Positions 53,606-64,000 of a stretch of 64,000 bases of DNA are shown here, piece after piece; positions within the stretch are counted from its first letter, which is position 1, and each line of letters opens with the position of its first letter. The position numbers were made by a program, and so were the translations under genes. The DNA is from Manduca sexta (Eukaryota; Arthropoda; Insecta; Lepidoptera; Sphingidae), in the NCBI RefSeq assembly GCF_014839805.1, contig NC_051119.1, positions 4,829,245-4,893,244 on the forward strand, read 5' to 3'. The notes beneath the pieces were generated by a model. It saw nothing but the letters and a program-made list of their open reading frames with translations, was not told where the DNA came from and did not search any database.

Positions 53606-53613
53606 TATAAATA
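53606..53613 (+). promoter_or_regulatory. TATA-box-like sequence (weak)
   Basis: TATAAATA preceded by the GC-rich GGCGCCGCGGGAACG. An ATG in good context lies at 53716 and starts a 21-codon ORF beginning MATSAWRFIYYF. No evidence of transcription. Confidence 0.2.
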
Positions 53614-54265
53614 GAGGTCGTATAACCGAGGTCCAACAAACTATAATATAGGGTTTAAACCGAAGCAAACCGTCAAATTGTTCATATTGCTCCAAAAAAC
53701 TAATTTCAGCAACAAATGGCAACGTCTGCGTGGCGCTTTATTTATTATTTTCTGTTTACATATCGACGGTTAAAAGGCTAATTTACATAACCAACATTTT
53801 TTCGAAAAAAAAAAACTAAGATAAAAAAACATAGGAAAATGAGCTGATTTTAAATATGTATGAAACTTTGTGTCGAAAACAAATGTCGTTAAGGCAGTTT
53901 GGTTATCAACTGTGGATATAAAGTATTTTTTATAACAGGTCTAAACAAGTCAGTTTGGTTATAAAAAGTGCATGTAATAGCTCATCCAAACATGAGAATG
54001 ACTAATCCTTTCGATTGAAAGTGAATCAATAACAATTTTCACAATGTATTGTATAAAACAAACTTTTGGATTACATCATTTCAAGTTACATATTTAATAT
54101 TACTCGGGAAGAGGTTATACAAATTGCTGATTCACTATTACAAGGTACTCTGATATTTGCATTTGAATTATTACTCACATTGAAGAAATGGGATTTCAAA
54201 ATTTTATATTTCCCTATTTATATTTCTTTCGGTTTTTTTTACTGAAAAAGTCAGATGTGATTTGT

Positions 54266-54325
54266 TGGTGGTAGGATATAATTTATATCCGCCAGAATAC
54301 CGACCACCGTACACAAGCGACCCCC
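54266..54325 (+). repeat. Family-2 repeat fragment
   Basis: GGTGGTAGGATATAATTTAT and CCGACCACCGTACACAAGCG. Confidence 0.8.
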
Positions 54326-55439
54326 CGTTTTGACGAAACTATAAGTGATATGTTTAGTATCAAATCGCGAAGTTATATTATTTCTGGCATTTTCTTAAAA
54401 GATATAACCATTTCTTTCTAATAATCAATCAATTTCTATCGAACATTTAACGAATTTATTGTAATTTTTTAATTTATTTAATTCGATAATTGTTTTTTTC
54501 TGTATAATATTGTATATAATTATACCAGTACACTGGATGTGTAGATACAATTGTAAAATACATTGTAATGTTTAACATTTATTAAATCATCTACGGAATC
54601 GGAATTAGTGGCAAATTAACTATACTATAATCAATAATTATGTTAACTATAATTCTATAATCAGTCATTTTAGTTGGCCTAGAAGCTTTTTCGTAATCAA
54701 GTAATAGCTATTTGTATGATTTCATTTCGGGACTAAGTCTTTAAAGATTGCAAAGTTCTGTGTATTTCTGGAGATGTTACCCCAAATCATGACATGATTA
54801 TGTTTAGTGTGATGATTAATATTATTCATTATTATATATTTTGACACTGATTCTGATTCCGCCTTTTAATTAAGATTCTTAAGTCCAAGTTTTAATGTAA
54901 GTAGAAATATGTACGTTATATATCTACACGAAAGACTGATTTATCCTTTAAATTGTTTCGTTCTATACAATTTTGATCTAGAAATTACCAATAAATGTTA
55001 GATAAATAGTGGTGTTTTATTGATTCCCCAATACAACCAAACATACATACACGCACACACGCACACATTGAAACACAAATTTACAGAAGCAATGAAAAGA
55101 TCTATTAGGTGTAATTAAAAAAAATAATAAAAAGAAAATATATACGTGCATATAACATATTGTTAAACGCTCTTTTTACAGTAAACATTATATTAGCAAA
55201 ATAATTACAGAATACAATTTTAGACATTTTTGACAACGTCCAACCACAGAGAATAATAGAATAGTTGCCGCGTGACATATCTTCACTTCTGACAGTCTGA
55301 ACTCTGAGGTCCGAACGAATACTTACCGTAATCAGCCGAATACATCCGGAAACGCCCGATATCATCGGCTACGATAATCGCGGCGCGTAACAATATACCT
55401 AATATAAGTATTGAGTATTTAATTATAGTTTCTCACTCT

Positions 55440-55562
55440 CTTGAAATTTTACCGTGCTCGACTGAGTCCACATTTATATCACGTGTTAAATGTAACATCG
55501 TATGTATAAAATGATTGTGGGGTGCAATAAACTTTGAATTTGAATTTGAGAATTGACAATAA
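55440..55562 (+). mobile_element. LINE-like 3' tail
   Basis: CTCGACTGAGTCCACATTTA, GTGGGGTGCAATAAACTTTG and a (AATTTG)n end. The same tail recurs at 60060-60155. This looks like the 3' end of a non-LTR element with a hexamer tail. Confidence 0.65.
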
Positions 55563-55657
55563 ACGAAAATAATTCTGAATGGATAATTAATAAGGGAATC
55601 CGACATAACATATAGAAAGTAACATGCCTATATACAGTCCGCAAATTCTAATTATAA

Positions 55658-55888
55658 TCCTACTTATATTACAAATGCGAAAGTTTGTGAGAATGGATGT
55701 ATGTGTGCTTGTTCCTCTTTCACGAAAAAACTAATGAACGGATTTGGATGAAACTTTACAGTAATATTGGTTATACATCAGAATAACACATAGGCTACAA
55801 TTTATAATGATTTTGTGTAATTTAAACGAAAAAAAAACTATCCCAGGAAACTTCTTCATGCGGGCGAAGCCGCGAGCAAAAGTTAGTT
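55658..55888 (-). repeat. Family-5 repeat, minus copy
   Basis: AATCCTACTTATATTACAAA, CTTGTTCCTCTTTCACGAAA and GGCGAAGCCGCGAGCAAAAG. Same long version as 7968-8216. Confidence 0.87.
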
Positions 55889-56029
55889 AGATATACATTA
55901 CGAAAGAGAAGCCGATCAGAATCGGGCTATTTGGCTACTTTGCCATTGATGAAGAGACTGATGAAGTATGTAACCCTACTTTAATACGAATTACTTATAA
56001 TTACTACTTATAATATAATAAAGCCTACG

Positions 56030-56095
56030 ACATTGTTTTTATTACATGCCGTGTATCCTTCGTTGGAGGTCCTTAAATAAATAAATAAATAAAAA
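56030..56095 (+). mobile_element. LINE-like 3' tail with (AAAT)n
   Basis: CATTGTTTTTATTACATGCC, GTGTATCCTTCGTTGGAGGT and AAATAAATAAATAAATAAA. Similar phrases at 2320 and 2700. Confidence 0.6.
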
Positions 56096-56099
56096 CTGT

Positions 56100-56760
56100 G
56101 TGCTGGATTAAAATTCTTAGGTTTTCTAATCGTTGACGATTTGCTGGGTTAAATGAAAATAAGTTTTTGGAAAAATAAATTTTAATATCCAATTTGGTTA
56201 ATCATTTTTTTGTCTTTTTTATTTGCTACATATTTTTTAACCTCATTTCGAAACTTATATAGATTATTTTGAACATAAAGTTTAATCAACAATAAAATGA
56301 GTATTGAACATTGTTACATCTTTGTATGATCGAAACATAAAACAAATTCAGTTAAATCAAACTAAACGAAGCGCCTTTAATATTAGTAATAATAATAATT
56401 TATTTCCTTCTTAATCTTTGGCACTCTGGCATATTCAGTCTCTTTGACTTTTAAGAATCCGTTTATTTGTAGTTTTTTTACCTCAAATAAACGGATGTCT
56501 AAAGCCATTACATTCTCAATTACGTTCTCTTGCATTTAACTTGATGCCTAACCTGTTTTTACATTATCTTAAAAGTAAAGCTTGAAGTTGAAATCATTAT
56601 ACAATTCTATAGTCAAGTTCAATATTACCCTTTATCTTATTTTCATATTATCTTCCATGTCCAAATTGAAGCTTCGATCCGCATCTCTTTTTTGTATTAC
56701 GTCGGCATTAATTCCAAGTTCCTGAGTATCTATATTACTTAAAAATACATTTGAGGTCAT
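56100..56760. other. Gap between convergent genes: AT-rich
   Basis: Nothing recognised. The CAAATAAACGGAT text near 56485 is complementary to nearby ATCCGTTTATTTG, giving a 13-bp hairpin around a short loop. Confidence 0.5.
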
Positions 56761-56766
56761 TTTTTT

Positions 56767-56772
56767 TTTATT
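56767..56772 (-). promoter_or_regulatory. Likely polyadenylation signal of the serine protease
   Basis: AATAAA on the minus strand, about 25 bp after the stop codon. This close spacing is common for secreted insect protease genes. It sits next to a poly-T/A run, so a chance match is possible. Confidence 0.5.
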
Positions 56773-56797
56773 TTATACTCCTTCCACTCCATCTTAT

Positions 56798-57186
56798 TCA
56801 GTTAGACGCACTGACTTCCTGGATCCAATCCAAATAGTCAATTACTTTTGTATAAATCCCAGGGGAGTCCTTGGTCCCGCAATGCGTGTTTCCGAAGCTG
56901 GTCACCCCCCATAGCTCGATCCTATAACGGACCCAAGCGAGGGGCCCCCCGGAGTCTCCATTGCAGGTATCCACCCCTTCCTCACCACCAGCACAGATGA
57001 CTCCGTCAGGAAGGTCGATGCTTGAATAAGCTGCCTTGCATTCTGCAATGCCCCAGTTGGGTAGGAGTAAGATCTTCTTGGTGTCACTGTAGTGGCCATT
57101 GAAGGGGATGACCCCCCATCCTGATGCTGTGAAGGTGGCTGTTGGATCCAGATCGCCGGACGGCAGGCATACCGGTCGAATGAAGT
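56798..57186 (-). CDS. Serine protease terminal exon (catalytic Ser)
   Basis: Read on the minus strand from acceptor CTTTACAG. Encodes DFIRPVCLPSGDL, TASGWG, VICAGGEEGVDTC, NGDSGGPLAW, ELWGVTSFGNTHCGTKDSPG and IYTKVIDYLDWIQEVSASN, then TGA at 56800-56798. It holds the active-site Ser, the Asp specificity residue and the C-terminal helix. The length is normal for the family. 129 codons including the stop, phase 1 start. Confidence 0.96.
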
Positions 57187-59357
57187 CTGTAAAGAGAATT
57201 TTGATTATATCAAGGTCTGTTTGTTTGATATGTTTAACAACCAAGATTGCTTACGGAGTTTCAGTTATATGACTTAGATCAGAATTGTAAGCAAGTGAAG
57301 ATGAATGAGGGCTTTGCGTAATAATTGTAGCTAAGCCCGCAACTGTACGAAAGATTTTATACGAAATTCAAGTAGTCTAGAACTAAGTCTTCTTATTATA
57401 TTCCATCCAAGTTAATACAGCAGTTTCTAGACGTTCTTCTACCTCGAACATCAGTGTGTATAATACAGGACCATTTGGACATTGCTTTTATAGATGGAAT
57501 AAAAATGGCGATCTGATTTCTATTATTATTACTCGACATTGGCAAAATCATCGATACATAAATGGTGGCACCCATAATTTAAACGAAACAGAAGAATATA
57601 CTTATCTTCTTGAAAACAATACTTAACCATACTTTAGATTAAGTTGTAAAATAAAATAGTATAAGTTTCTAACGAAGTAATAAGACATTTTAAGTTACAT
57701 GCCAATAATACACAAAGAAAATTTGATGGAGCGGCAACGTCACATTTTCAATACAATACACTCAGAATACATACAAACCATATTCGCAATAAACTACAGA
57801 ATGATTAATAAATCAGTAAACTAAAACCGGAATTTCAATGAAAATATTCATTACTCATGAATGATGTAACGACAAATGTGTGGTTTCATATAGTACCGTA
57901 AAAGAAAAATTACCACGTATAAATGGGATAAGCCACGTATATTCTATAGACACGAACGTCCCTAGAAACTATTTGTTCAAAATCTGAACTGAAATGCCAA
58001 CCAAAACGTCACTATTATAACCTATTTATTCACTTGAACAACAAATAATTTTATTTATTTGACTGATATTTTTTTATTCCAATCCCGGTCAACAATTAGA
58101 CTCGAGTTTTTGTTTTATGAGCGCCACTCTATACACAACCACAAGCTGTCAATATTGACCATACTAAGTCAGTTTGAATGGATTGCAGTACAATTCAATT
58201 GAACACGGTGAATGTTCGGAACGCCTAATCAAGTACGTAGTTCATATATATCGATGGGATTAGCCAATATCATCGCAATTACAAATAGACGTAGAATGAC
58301 TTACCGGTGTACGGAGCGTCCTCAGCTAAGACTAAGACAGCGATATCATGCTGTCTCCCATCGTAGCCTGGGTGGCCAATGATCTTCGAAACGGCTATTT
58401 TCTTTAAGGGATCCGCACACAACCCCCGAAGGCAGTCCTGTTCAGTCCTCGTGTCATATTCCCCCAGTCGAGCTACAAGACTGTAAAAGAATTGCTGACT
58501 TTACTAAACGAAGGTAGAAATGACAAAGTGTCCATACAATCCCATTCCTCCCTATTTCCCTTTTAGTTTCTTTACGTTTGTCTTACTTTTTTTTCTTTTA
58601 TATTGACCCCGATATTTTAACAGGCAATTTCTTTGCCTCGGATTACCTTTAAAACAATTTCCCGCTTCGCTGTTGGCCATTTTTATGGCAGGAGCTTAAA
58701 GGCAAGAATAGCTACGAAATCAGTACTCGGACCTCTAAAGGTTTGTCTGAATCAAGCCTAGAACATTTCACTTGATAATATAGAAAAAATATAAAGGCAT
58801 GAGAATCGACATTTTACCAAGATATTAGAGCTGGATTAGCCACTCGACGTTAAAAAGCGTGTCGATCCTGTTATTCAGACAGGTAGGACAATATGGTTTG
58901 AATCTTCATCTAATGGAAAGGTAAAGGATTCTTCTGACTGTCAGTATAGTTTCTAATTCCGGTGGTAAGATATTTGTATCCGCCTGGACAGCGACGGCAT
59001 ACACAAGGTATAAAATCTGCCATACTGGCCCTTTATCGAGCCAGTCTATATGTTCTGATAGACCGACTGAAGATAATCATCTCTACACTCTGTCTAAACC
59101 TTACTCCACTTACCTTCAGCTGCAGTAGGGTCACAGCCGAACGTACATAATAAAAATAACTCGTCTTATTTGAAGAACTTACTGCGAAAACCTGGTCTTC
59201 TTAACACAGTGGGCGGCAGTGACGACGTGCTTCGAGCTGATGAGGGTGCCAGCACACCTGATCTCTGTAAGGTGCTGATGCCTGTAATATTCTATGTACA
59301 CCAGCCAAGGGTTGTGGTGGAGGAGATGCGGGCTTGCTTCAGCACCACAAGGTTTAC
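56798..59357 (-). CDS. Clip-domain-type serine protease, C-terminal catalytic region (3 exons)
   Basis: Whole-gene entry. Three exons (59183-59357, 58305-58480, 56798-57186) join in phase to give about 246 residues of an S1 trypsin-fold domain: TAAHC (His), HDIAVL (Asp) and CNGDSGGP (Ser). Asp in VDTC, six residues before the Ser, predicts cleavage after Lys/Arg. The LGEYDTRTEQDC segment and the extra disulfide resemble insect clip-domain proteases of extracellular immune and developmental cascades. The usual Ile-Val-Gly-Gly start of the mature chain is not seen: CGAEASPHLLHHNPWLVYI stands there. The signal peptide and any clip domain would be in upstream exons that I did not find. Orientation is convergent with the Dscam-like gene. 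Confidence 0.93.
57464..57919. mobile_element. MITE family M1, third copy in protease intron
   Basis: Starts TACAGGACCATTTGGACATT and ends in a decayed complement. The interior shares GCGGCAACGTCACATTTTC and CATATTCGCAATAAACTACA with the other copies. It is longer (456 bp), so it probably holds a small insertion. Confidence 0.7.
58305..58480 (-). CDS. Serine protease middle exon (catalytic Asp)
   Basis: Acceptor CTTTTACAG and donor GTAAGT on the minus strand. Encodes LVARLGEYDTRTEQDC, LRGLCADPLKK, IIGHPGYDGRQHDIAVLVL and AEDAPYT. HDIAVL carries the active-site Asp. Two extra cysteines fit the clip-protease disulfide pattern. Phases match both neighbours. Confidence 0.95.
58957..59150 (+). 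repeat. Family-2 repeat in protease intron
   Basis: GGTGGTAAGATATTTGTATC, GCGACGGCATACACAAGGTA, TCATCTCTACACTCTGTCTA and AACCTTACTCCACTTACCTT. Confidence 0.8.
59183..59357 (-). CDS. Serine protease exon with catalytic His
   Basis: Acceptor CGTCAACAG, donor GTAAGT. Encodes KPCGAEASPHLLHHNPWLVY, IEYYRHQHL, IRCAGTLISSKHVVTAAHC and VKKTRFS. TAAHC holds the active-site His. The N-terminal part lacks an R-[IV]-[VI]-G-G activation sequence. The element at 59376-59563 begins only 19 bp beyond this acceptor, in the intron. Confidence 0.93.
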
Positions 59358-59375
59358 CTGTTGACGATATCACTA

Positions 59376-59563
59376 CATAGTATAAAACAAAGTCGCTTTC
59401 TCTGTCCATATGTGTGCTTAAATCTTTAAAACTACGCAACGGATTTTGATGCGGTTTTTTTAATAGATAGAGTGATTCAAGAGGAAGGTTTATATGTATA
59501 ATAACATCCATTAAATAGTGAAGAAATATTGCACCCGTGCGAAGCCGGGGCGGGTCGCTAGTT
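59376..59563 (-). repeat. Dispersed repeat (CCCGTGCGAAGCCGGGGCGG type)
   Basis: TATAAAACAAAGTCGCTTTC, AAAACTACGCAACGGATTTT and GCACCCGTGCGAAGCCGGGG. A family-5 relative. Confidence 0.8.
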
Positions 59564-59569
59564 ATCTAT

Positions 59570-59851
59570 ATAAATAAAAATGAACCACCATAATGTTTGT
59601 ACGCGCTTTCCAAACGGCTGCACCAAATTGGATAAATCTTTTATGTGTTCGTTATAGTTGGAGAAGGTTTGTATGAAAAATAGCAAATATTTAAAAAAAT
59701 CAGAAAAGTGAGTGTGCGAATGACACAAAAGACTATGAGATACTATGAGATCATGGGAAGGTAGGCTACGTTCTATCCCGAGAAAATATATAGCGAGATT
59801 TTTATCCCGGAAACCTCCTTCACGTGGGTGAAGTCGTGAGCAAAAGCTAGT
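59570..59851 (-). repeat. Family-5 repeat
   Basis: TCCAAACGGCTGCACCAAAT, CGAGAAAATATATAGCGAGA and GGGTGAAGTCGTGAGCAAAA. Confidence 0.8.
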
Positions 59852-60059
59852 TTAATATAAATAAATGGCGGAACTTTCTCCCGTGATTGTAAGAGACCAA
59901 ACTGTGATAAAATTGCATTAAGCTCGTACGAAATGAAGAGAGGCCGTTCAAGTATAACGTGAGTAGAATTTTAGATTTTAATAAATTACTTTCGTTGCTT
60001 TCGACTCGAACGACGTGAAAATCTTTTGCCGGAATTAAAGTACTGAAATTTTGCCGTGG

Positions 60060-60155
60060 TCAACAGAGTCCATAATTATGTCACATGTATTCAAATGTAA
60101 CATCTTATGCATAATGATTGTGGGGTGCAATAAATATTGAATTTGAATTAATTAT
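60060..60155 (+). mobile_element. LINE-like 3' tail, second copy
   Basis: GTCAACAGAGTCCATAATTA, TGATTGTGGGGTGCAATAAA and ATTGAATTTGAATTAATT. Parallels 55440-55562. Confidence 0.65.
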
Positions 60156-60159
60156 TCAA

Positions 60160-60590
60160 GTTAAAAGAAATAAAGTCTTATAATCTTCGCACTAGCTCTA
60201 AATATTACACAAAAATACAAACTCGAGTGTTTTATAATGTTAATATTATACATAAAAACAAAAACAAAAACGTAATTTGTCATAACATTCAATGACGTTA
60301 GGTCATTACAAATTAACAATAAGGCATGACGCTAAACACAATAACTGACCATAACTCAAAAATGAATCATTATAATTCAAATAAATATGAATATACGGTC
60401 GTTATTAAACCTGTCATAACTTAAATATTTGAAAAAACTTGATAATAACCGTAAAATCTTTTTATTACTTATGCAACGTAGGCGTGTCTGACTCAAATTA
60501 TTTAACATTAGGAAATAATAGATGTTTGCTTAGAAACTGGTTAATAGTGTAAGCGTGAGTGATATTGAGTTTTTCTACTGAATCAGCATG
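60160..60590. other. Gap: AT-rich, nothing recognised
   Basis: Low-complexity with (ACAAAA)n near 60258. Confidence 0.45.
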
Positions 60591-60592
60591 GA

Positions 60593-60716
60593 GCCTGGAA
60601 TTTGTACGCTATATGGGATAGGGTGGCGTCCTATCATGAGACGGATATATACGGAGGAATGAGTGCGCCTATTGCGCCTCTTCCTCTACGCTCTGGGGAT
60701 AAAAAGTCCCACGCGC
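60593..60716 (+). repeat. Family-6 repeat
   Basis: GCCTGGAATTTGTACGCTAT, CCTATCATGAGACGGATATA and TGCGCCTATTGCGCCTCTTC. Confidence 0.72.
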
Positions 60717-60760
<44 letters not shown>

Positions 60761-60779
60761 CTATCTGTGTGTGTGTGTG
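60717..60779. repeat. (CT)n and (GT)n microsatellites
   Basis: About 20 CT units from 60718 to 60757, then about six GT units at 60766-60778, directly after a family-6 repeat. Confidence 0.95.
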
Positions 60780-61082
60780 CATGTGCGTTAATTCATAAGG
60801 AAAAAATACCTATTAGGTAGCTAAAACTCGTCAACATCATTTAATTATTATTTTTCTTAACGTGGTGCTAATTTATATAAAATAATTGAATTGAATTGTT
60901 TCATTTACTAATACAATATTTTATATATAGCATTTACCTTCTATATCCTTTACTATGAGGTAATTCCTAGGAAAAACCATGTACGTCACACATGCTTTAA
61001 ACTAGATACGTAGAGAAATCTACAACCGTATTAACTCTACATAAGAATTTCGAACAAAGAAGGAAGGTTATTATTGTTGACT

Positions 61083-61152
61083 GAGGCGTAAACTCTCTCA
61101 ATAGTAGAGGCCCGTGCCTCGCAGTGAGAAAGTATATTAAACTCCGGCCCAA
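61083..61152 (+). mobile_element. SINE family 1, decayed fragment
   Basis: AACTCTCTCAATAGTAGAGG and CCCGTGCCTCGCAGTGAGAA. Confidence 0.55.
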
Positions 61153-61244
61153 TACTAATATAGAAACAATATCATACTCTAAAACCAAATATTAATATCT
61201 AAATATATTAAGGAAACATAATATATGTATGGCTATAATTAACA

Positions 61245-61810
61245 TTACCGACTACCTCGAAGCTGCGTCCGCATAGCGCGTAGCATGAAAAAGATATTGC
61301 AGAATGAAAAACCCGCTTTATATTTTCCCGGGATGAAAAGGAGCCTATGTTTTAAGTTAGATTTCTAACAATAGATCGGTGAAAACTGCATTCAATTCTA
61401 TGTAGTGGTTTTTGCGTGATATATAAACATACAGACAGACAAAACTTCTAAAAACTGTTTTACTTTTGTTGCTCTAATAAAAGCTACTATATTAGTTTTG
61501 TTCAAAATCAATGATGTACAGATATCGGCCTGTTATAATTTATTATGTTACTAGGTTTCGCTCGCGTGCGATTCAGTGTATCACAAAGTTTTGTCCCGCG
61601 TAAATCCCGACCCACGAGATACCACCACGCGACCTCGTCAAAAGTAATCGTTATATTTCAGTCAAAAAACCGTAATGTACTATTAAAGTAAACCTTCCTA
61701 AATAATGGCACTACCTTTTAGTAAAAACCGTACAAAAATCCGTTCAGTAGATTTTGAGAAAATCGATCACAAACAGACAGCTTTTGGGGCTTTGTTTTAT
61801 ACTATGTATA
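61245..61810 (-). repeat. Two decayed family-5 copies
   Basis: CCGACTACCTCGAAGCTGCG with ATTTTCCCGGGATGAAAAGG and ACAGACAGACAAAACTTC. Then TTCGCTCGCGTGCGATTCAG with CCGTTCAGTAGATTTTGAGA. Confidence 0.55.
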
Positions 61811-62224
61811 GGTATCTGTATATTGTTATTTAGTAAAGGCGTAAACGGGGATAGTAAACATATTTGTTTGAATAAATACGTCAACTAACCACAATGTTCA
61901 TTGTATAATTTCTGTGTGACGCGATTGAATGAGTTGGTTTATAGCGAAAAGTATCTAAAGTATTACTGTCTAAAATAACCAAAATACAAACAATACCACA
62001 TTGAAGCAAGCTTTCATCCATTTGAATGTATTTAATGAATCACTTATCTAAGATTTATGTAAGGGCTTATTTCAAAATCTTCATCTCCAAGTGAGTTAGT
62101 TGGCACTTAAGGTTTTTTGATTTTCGATAATATGGCTGACGGGGGGGAGGTCTGATCATTAATTACGTTAATATGTATTAAATTATTTTTTGATAAATAA
62201 AAATAAAGATCTAAATTACGCCTT

Positions 62225-62388
62225 AAATAAGATAATATAAATTCCAGCCTGTGTGTATCCGGTTCTAACAGGCCGGCATAATTGTGTCGACTACCGAGGA
62301 GTAATCGTCTCTCGTCAGTCGACATTCTAATGGACCCTAAACCACTTATATCGTATGCAAAGGTCACTTCACCATACACGTAAAAAAA
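62225..62388 (+). repeat. Family-2 repeat, 3' part
   Basis: GTATCCGGTTCTAACAGGCC, GGCATAATTGTGTCGACTAC, CTCGTCAGTCGACATTCTAA. Confidence 0.82.
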
Positions 62389-62699
62389 GCACAGCTTAGT
62401 TTAAACACATGCATCACACCTTTAGAATTACAATGACGCAAGAATTTCAATTAGGGCAAAGGTATAAGGAATAAATTTAGTCTTAATGTAATTTGGTGCT
62501 TAAGTATTCTTTATAATGATTGTGTTCTGTGTTATGCCTTTTGTTAAATAATATAAAAAAAAAAACCATAAAAACCATTAAATTGACTTTATAATCCAAA
62601 ATATTTGAAAAGTGACAAACTATCCATTCAACATTGACTTTCATATCAATTTGATGGTTTTTAAACATGTGTCAATGTAATTCTGAATTATTTTTTATA

Positions 62700-62915
62700 T
62701 TGCTTTGAATGACGAGACGAGCTTGCCATTCGCCTGATGGTAAGCGATACGACCGCCCATAAACAGTAGAAACACTAACATCTTGAATTACAAAGTATTG
62801 TGGTATTCTACTGCGCTCGCTATCCTGAGACATGATAAACAGTAACACCATCCAACACCTTGAATTACAAAGTATTGTTTGGTATCGCACTCGCCATCCT
62901 GAGACATGAAATGGT
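62700..62915 (-). repeat. Family-3 repeat with internal tandem duplication
   Basis: GAATGACGAGACGAGCTTGC, then CTTGAATTACAAAGTATTG and CCTGAGACATGA each occur twice about 80 bp apart. Confidence 0.82.
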
Positions 62916-62950
62916 ATGAAAGATATCTCACATAGAGTTGATAAACTCAC

Positions 62951-63003
62951 CTAGCTTCGTTTGCAACTTTAGTTTTGCCATTAAATGGTTGTGGTATATA
63001 CAT
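62951..63003 (-). other. Possible first exon on minus strand (weak)
   Basis: A good minus-strand donor, AG|GTGAGT, follows two in-phase-possible ATGs. One reads MAKLKLQTKL (62981), the other MYIPQPFNGKTKVANEA (63003). It lies upstream of the protease exons in the right direction. Nothing links it to them, and neither peptide is a clear signal sequence. Confidence 0.2.
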
Positions 63004-63161
63004 CGTGATACGAGAGGAAATCCCTAAAGGTCAACGCATCAGGAAATACCCGTTTGTGCGCGTGCCATTGTATTATATATTTTCCTCAAACAAATATGTA
63101 ATAAAATTGTAACAAGCCGATGTCTTTTTAAAAATAAAAACGAATATATGTTTTAATGATT

Positions 63162-63350
63162 TCTTATGTTTACGCGAATGTTAGACATTAAAATTTAACT
63201 ATTTTTCCAGGTTTTATCACGGTTTTTTATATTTAAATTTTGTCCCGCTGTATTGGTTGTAACTTTCACTTTGCGGATGACTAACATCTCAGTTCGTCCT
63301 GTGACCACGAACGTCATAGTTTTAGGAATACAATTTTATTCCTAAAACCA
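63162..63350. repeat. Family-7-related repeat
   Basis: TTATGTTTACGCGAATGTTA then GGTTTTATCACGGTTTTTTA parallels 11531-11590. TTTTAGGAATACAATTTTATTCCTAAAA near 63320 is a short palindrome. Confidence 0.55.
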
Positions 63351-64000
63351 TGATAACGAATTAAAATATGACCAAATATAATAAAAAAATTGATGTTAAA
63401 TTATTTATGACCCCGATGAAACATCGACGAATCCACAACTTTTATTGGGTTTCGATCGTTTTTTATTGAAGTCATATTAAGTAACTGTCAATAAAAGTAT
63501 AACTATTTCTAATAGTTGATTGCGAAAATGAAGCCAATTAGAACCAGGCAAGGTTTAAATTCTATTATCAATACAACTCAAAACAGGATACATCAACAAA
63601 TATTCAAACGGGTTATCCCCTTAGTCATAATGAGGATAAGCAGCGGCTATAAATACAACTAAATGCAAAAAAATACATTTCGGGTATTAAACCGATTGAG
63701 ATGAAACTTTGGTAAATTGTGCTTACATCAAAGGATAACAGTTGATGCGTGTATCGCTCAATGACTCTTCTATGAATTTTGTTTAAAAAAACAATTTGCT
63801 AATGACGTCAATTTGATTTATTTTATGGCCTATATTCCTGTTCGTTTAATCATGCTATTTTTTAAATAACAGTATAAAAAAAGTTTAAAACATTGATTTG
63901 TTATCTAACGGCATTTAAACTATTGATATTATAAATATAGCTAAGAATAAAATATTATGTTGGTCTTAATTGCAGCACAATCGAATGATTATATTATATT
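63351..64000. other. Right edge: AT-rich, no gene recognised
   Basis: No coding signal or clear repeat. Upstream exons of the protease may lie further right. Confidence 0.45.

Larger units (their letters stand above)
52522..54995 (+). other. Candidate Dscam-like 3' UTR / downstream region
   Basis: AT-rich sequence after the last recognised codon. AATAAA-type signals occur near 53126 and at 54990-54995. A TGTATATA (Pumilio-type) motif lies near 54510. It contains a family-2 fragment at 54266-54325 and repeat-like DNA near 52810-52890. If the gene ends at 52521 this could be a long 3' UTR, as neuronal adhesion genes often have; if not, it is intron. Inference only. Confidence 0.35.

Overview
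The window is arthropod nuclear DNA, almost certainly from a moth or butterfly. It is AT-rich, its genes are split by many introns, and it is crowded with short retroposons and MITEs of lepidopteran type: a tRNA-derived SINE with A and B boxes, RTE-like LINE 3' ends ending in GATGATGAT, and the 'GCTCGCGGCTTCGCCCGCG' repeat family. I recognise two cellular genes and one nearly complete retrotransposon.

Positions 15.2-52.5 kb (+ strand) hold the 3' two-thirds of a Dscam-family cell-adhesion receptor. I can trace 30 exons, about 4.2 kb of coding sequence. Every junction keeps phase. The exons encode Ig5-Ig9, four fibronectin III (FN3) domains, Ig10, two more FN3 domains, one membrane helix and a conserved cytoplasmic tail. 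Ig1-Ig4 and the signal peptide must lie upstream, probably before the window. Unlike arthropod Dscam1, no cluster of alternative Ig exons is visible here, so this looks like one of the Dscam2/3/4-type paralogues.

Positions 56.8-59.4 kb (- strand) hold the last three exons of a trypsin-fold serine protease of clip-domain-protease type. The catalytic His, Asp and Ser are all present. It is convergent with the Dscam-like gene, with about 4.3 kb between their stop codons. Its 5' exons are not identified and may lie beyond the right edge.

Positions 26.08-30.44 kb hold a Ty1/copia LTR retrotransposon, antisense to the host gene in a Dscam-like intron. It has 156-bp LTRs differing at one base, a perfect AATAT target duplication, and coding sequence interrupted by four single-base frame breaks.

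The rest, including the first 15 kb, is intron or intergenic DNA made largely of decayed and nested repeats. The most interesting structural signals are in the Dscam-like introns. Two opposite-facing 191-bp MITEs closely flank the two exons of the first FN3 domain, an in-frame 309-nt cassette. A tandem duplication copied the splice acceptor and start of the first Ig6 exon. There is also a perfect 20-bp intronic hairpin between the Ig8 exons. No CRISPR, operon, rRNA or functional tRNA gene is present. Coordinates of decayed repeats are approximate.
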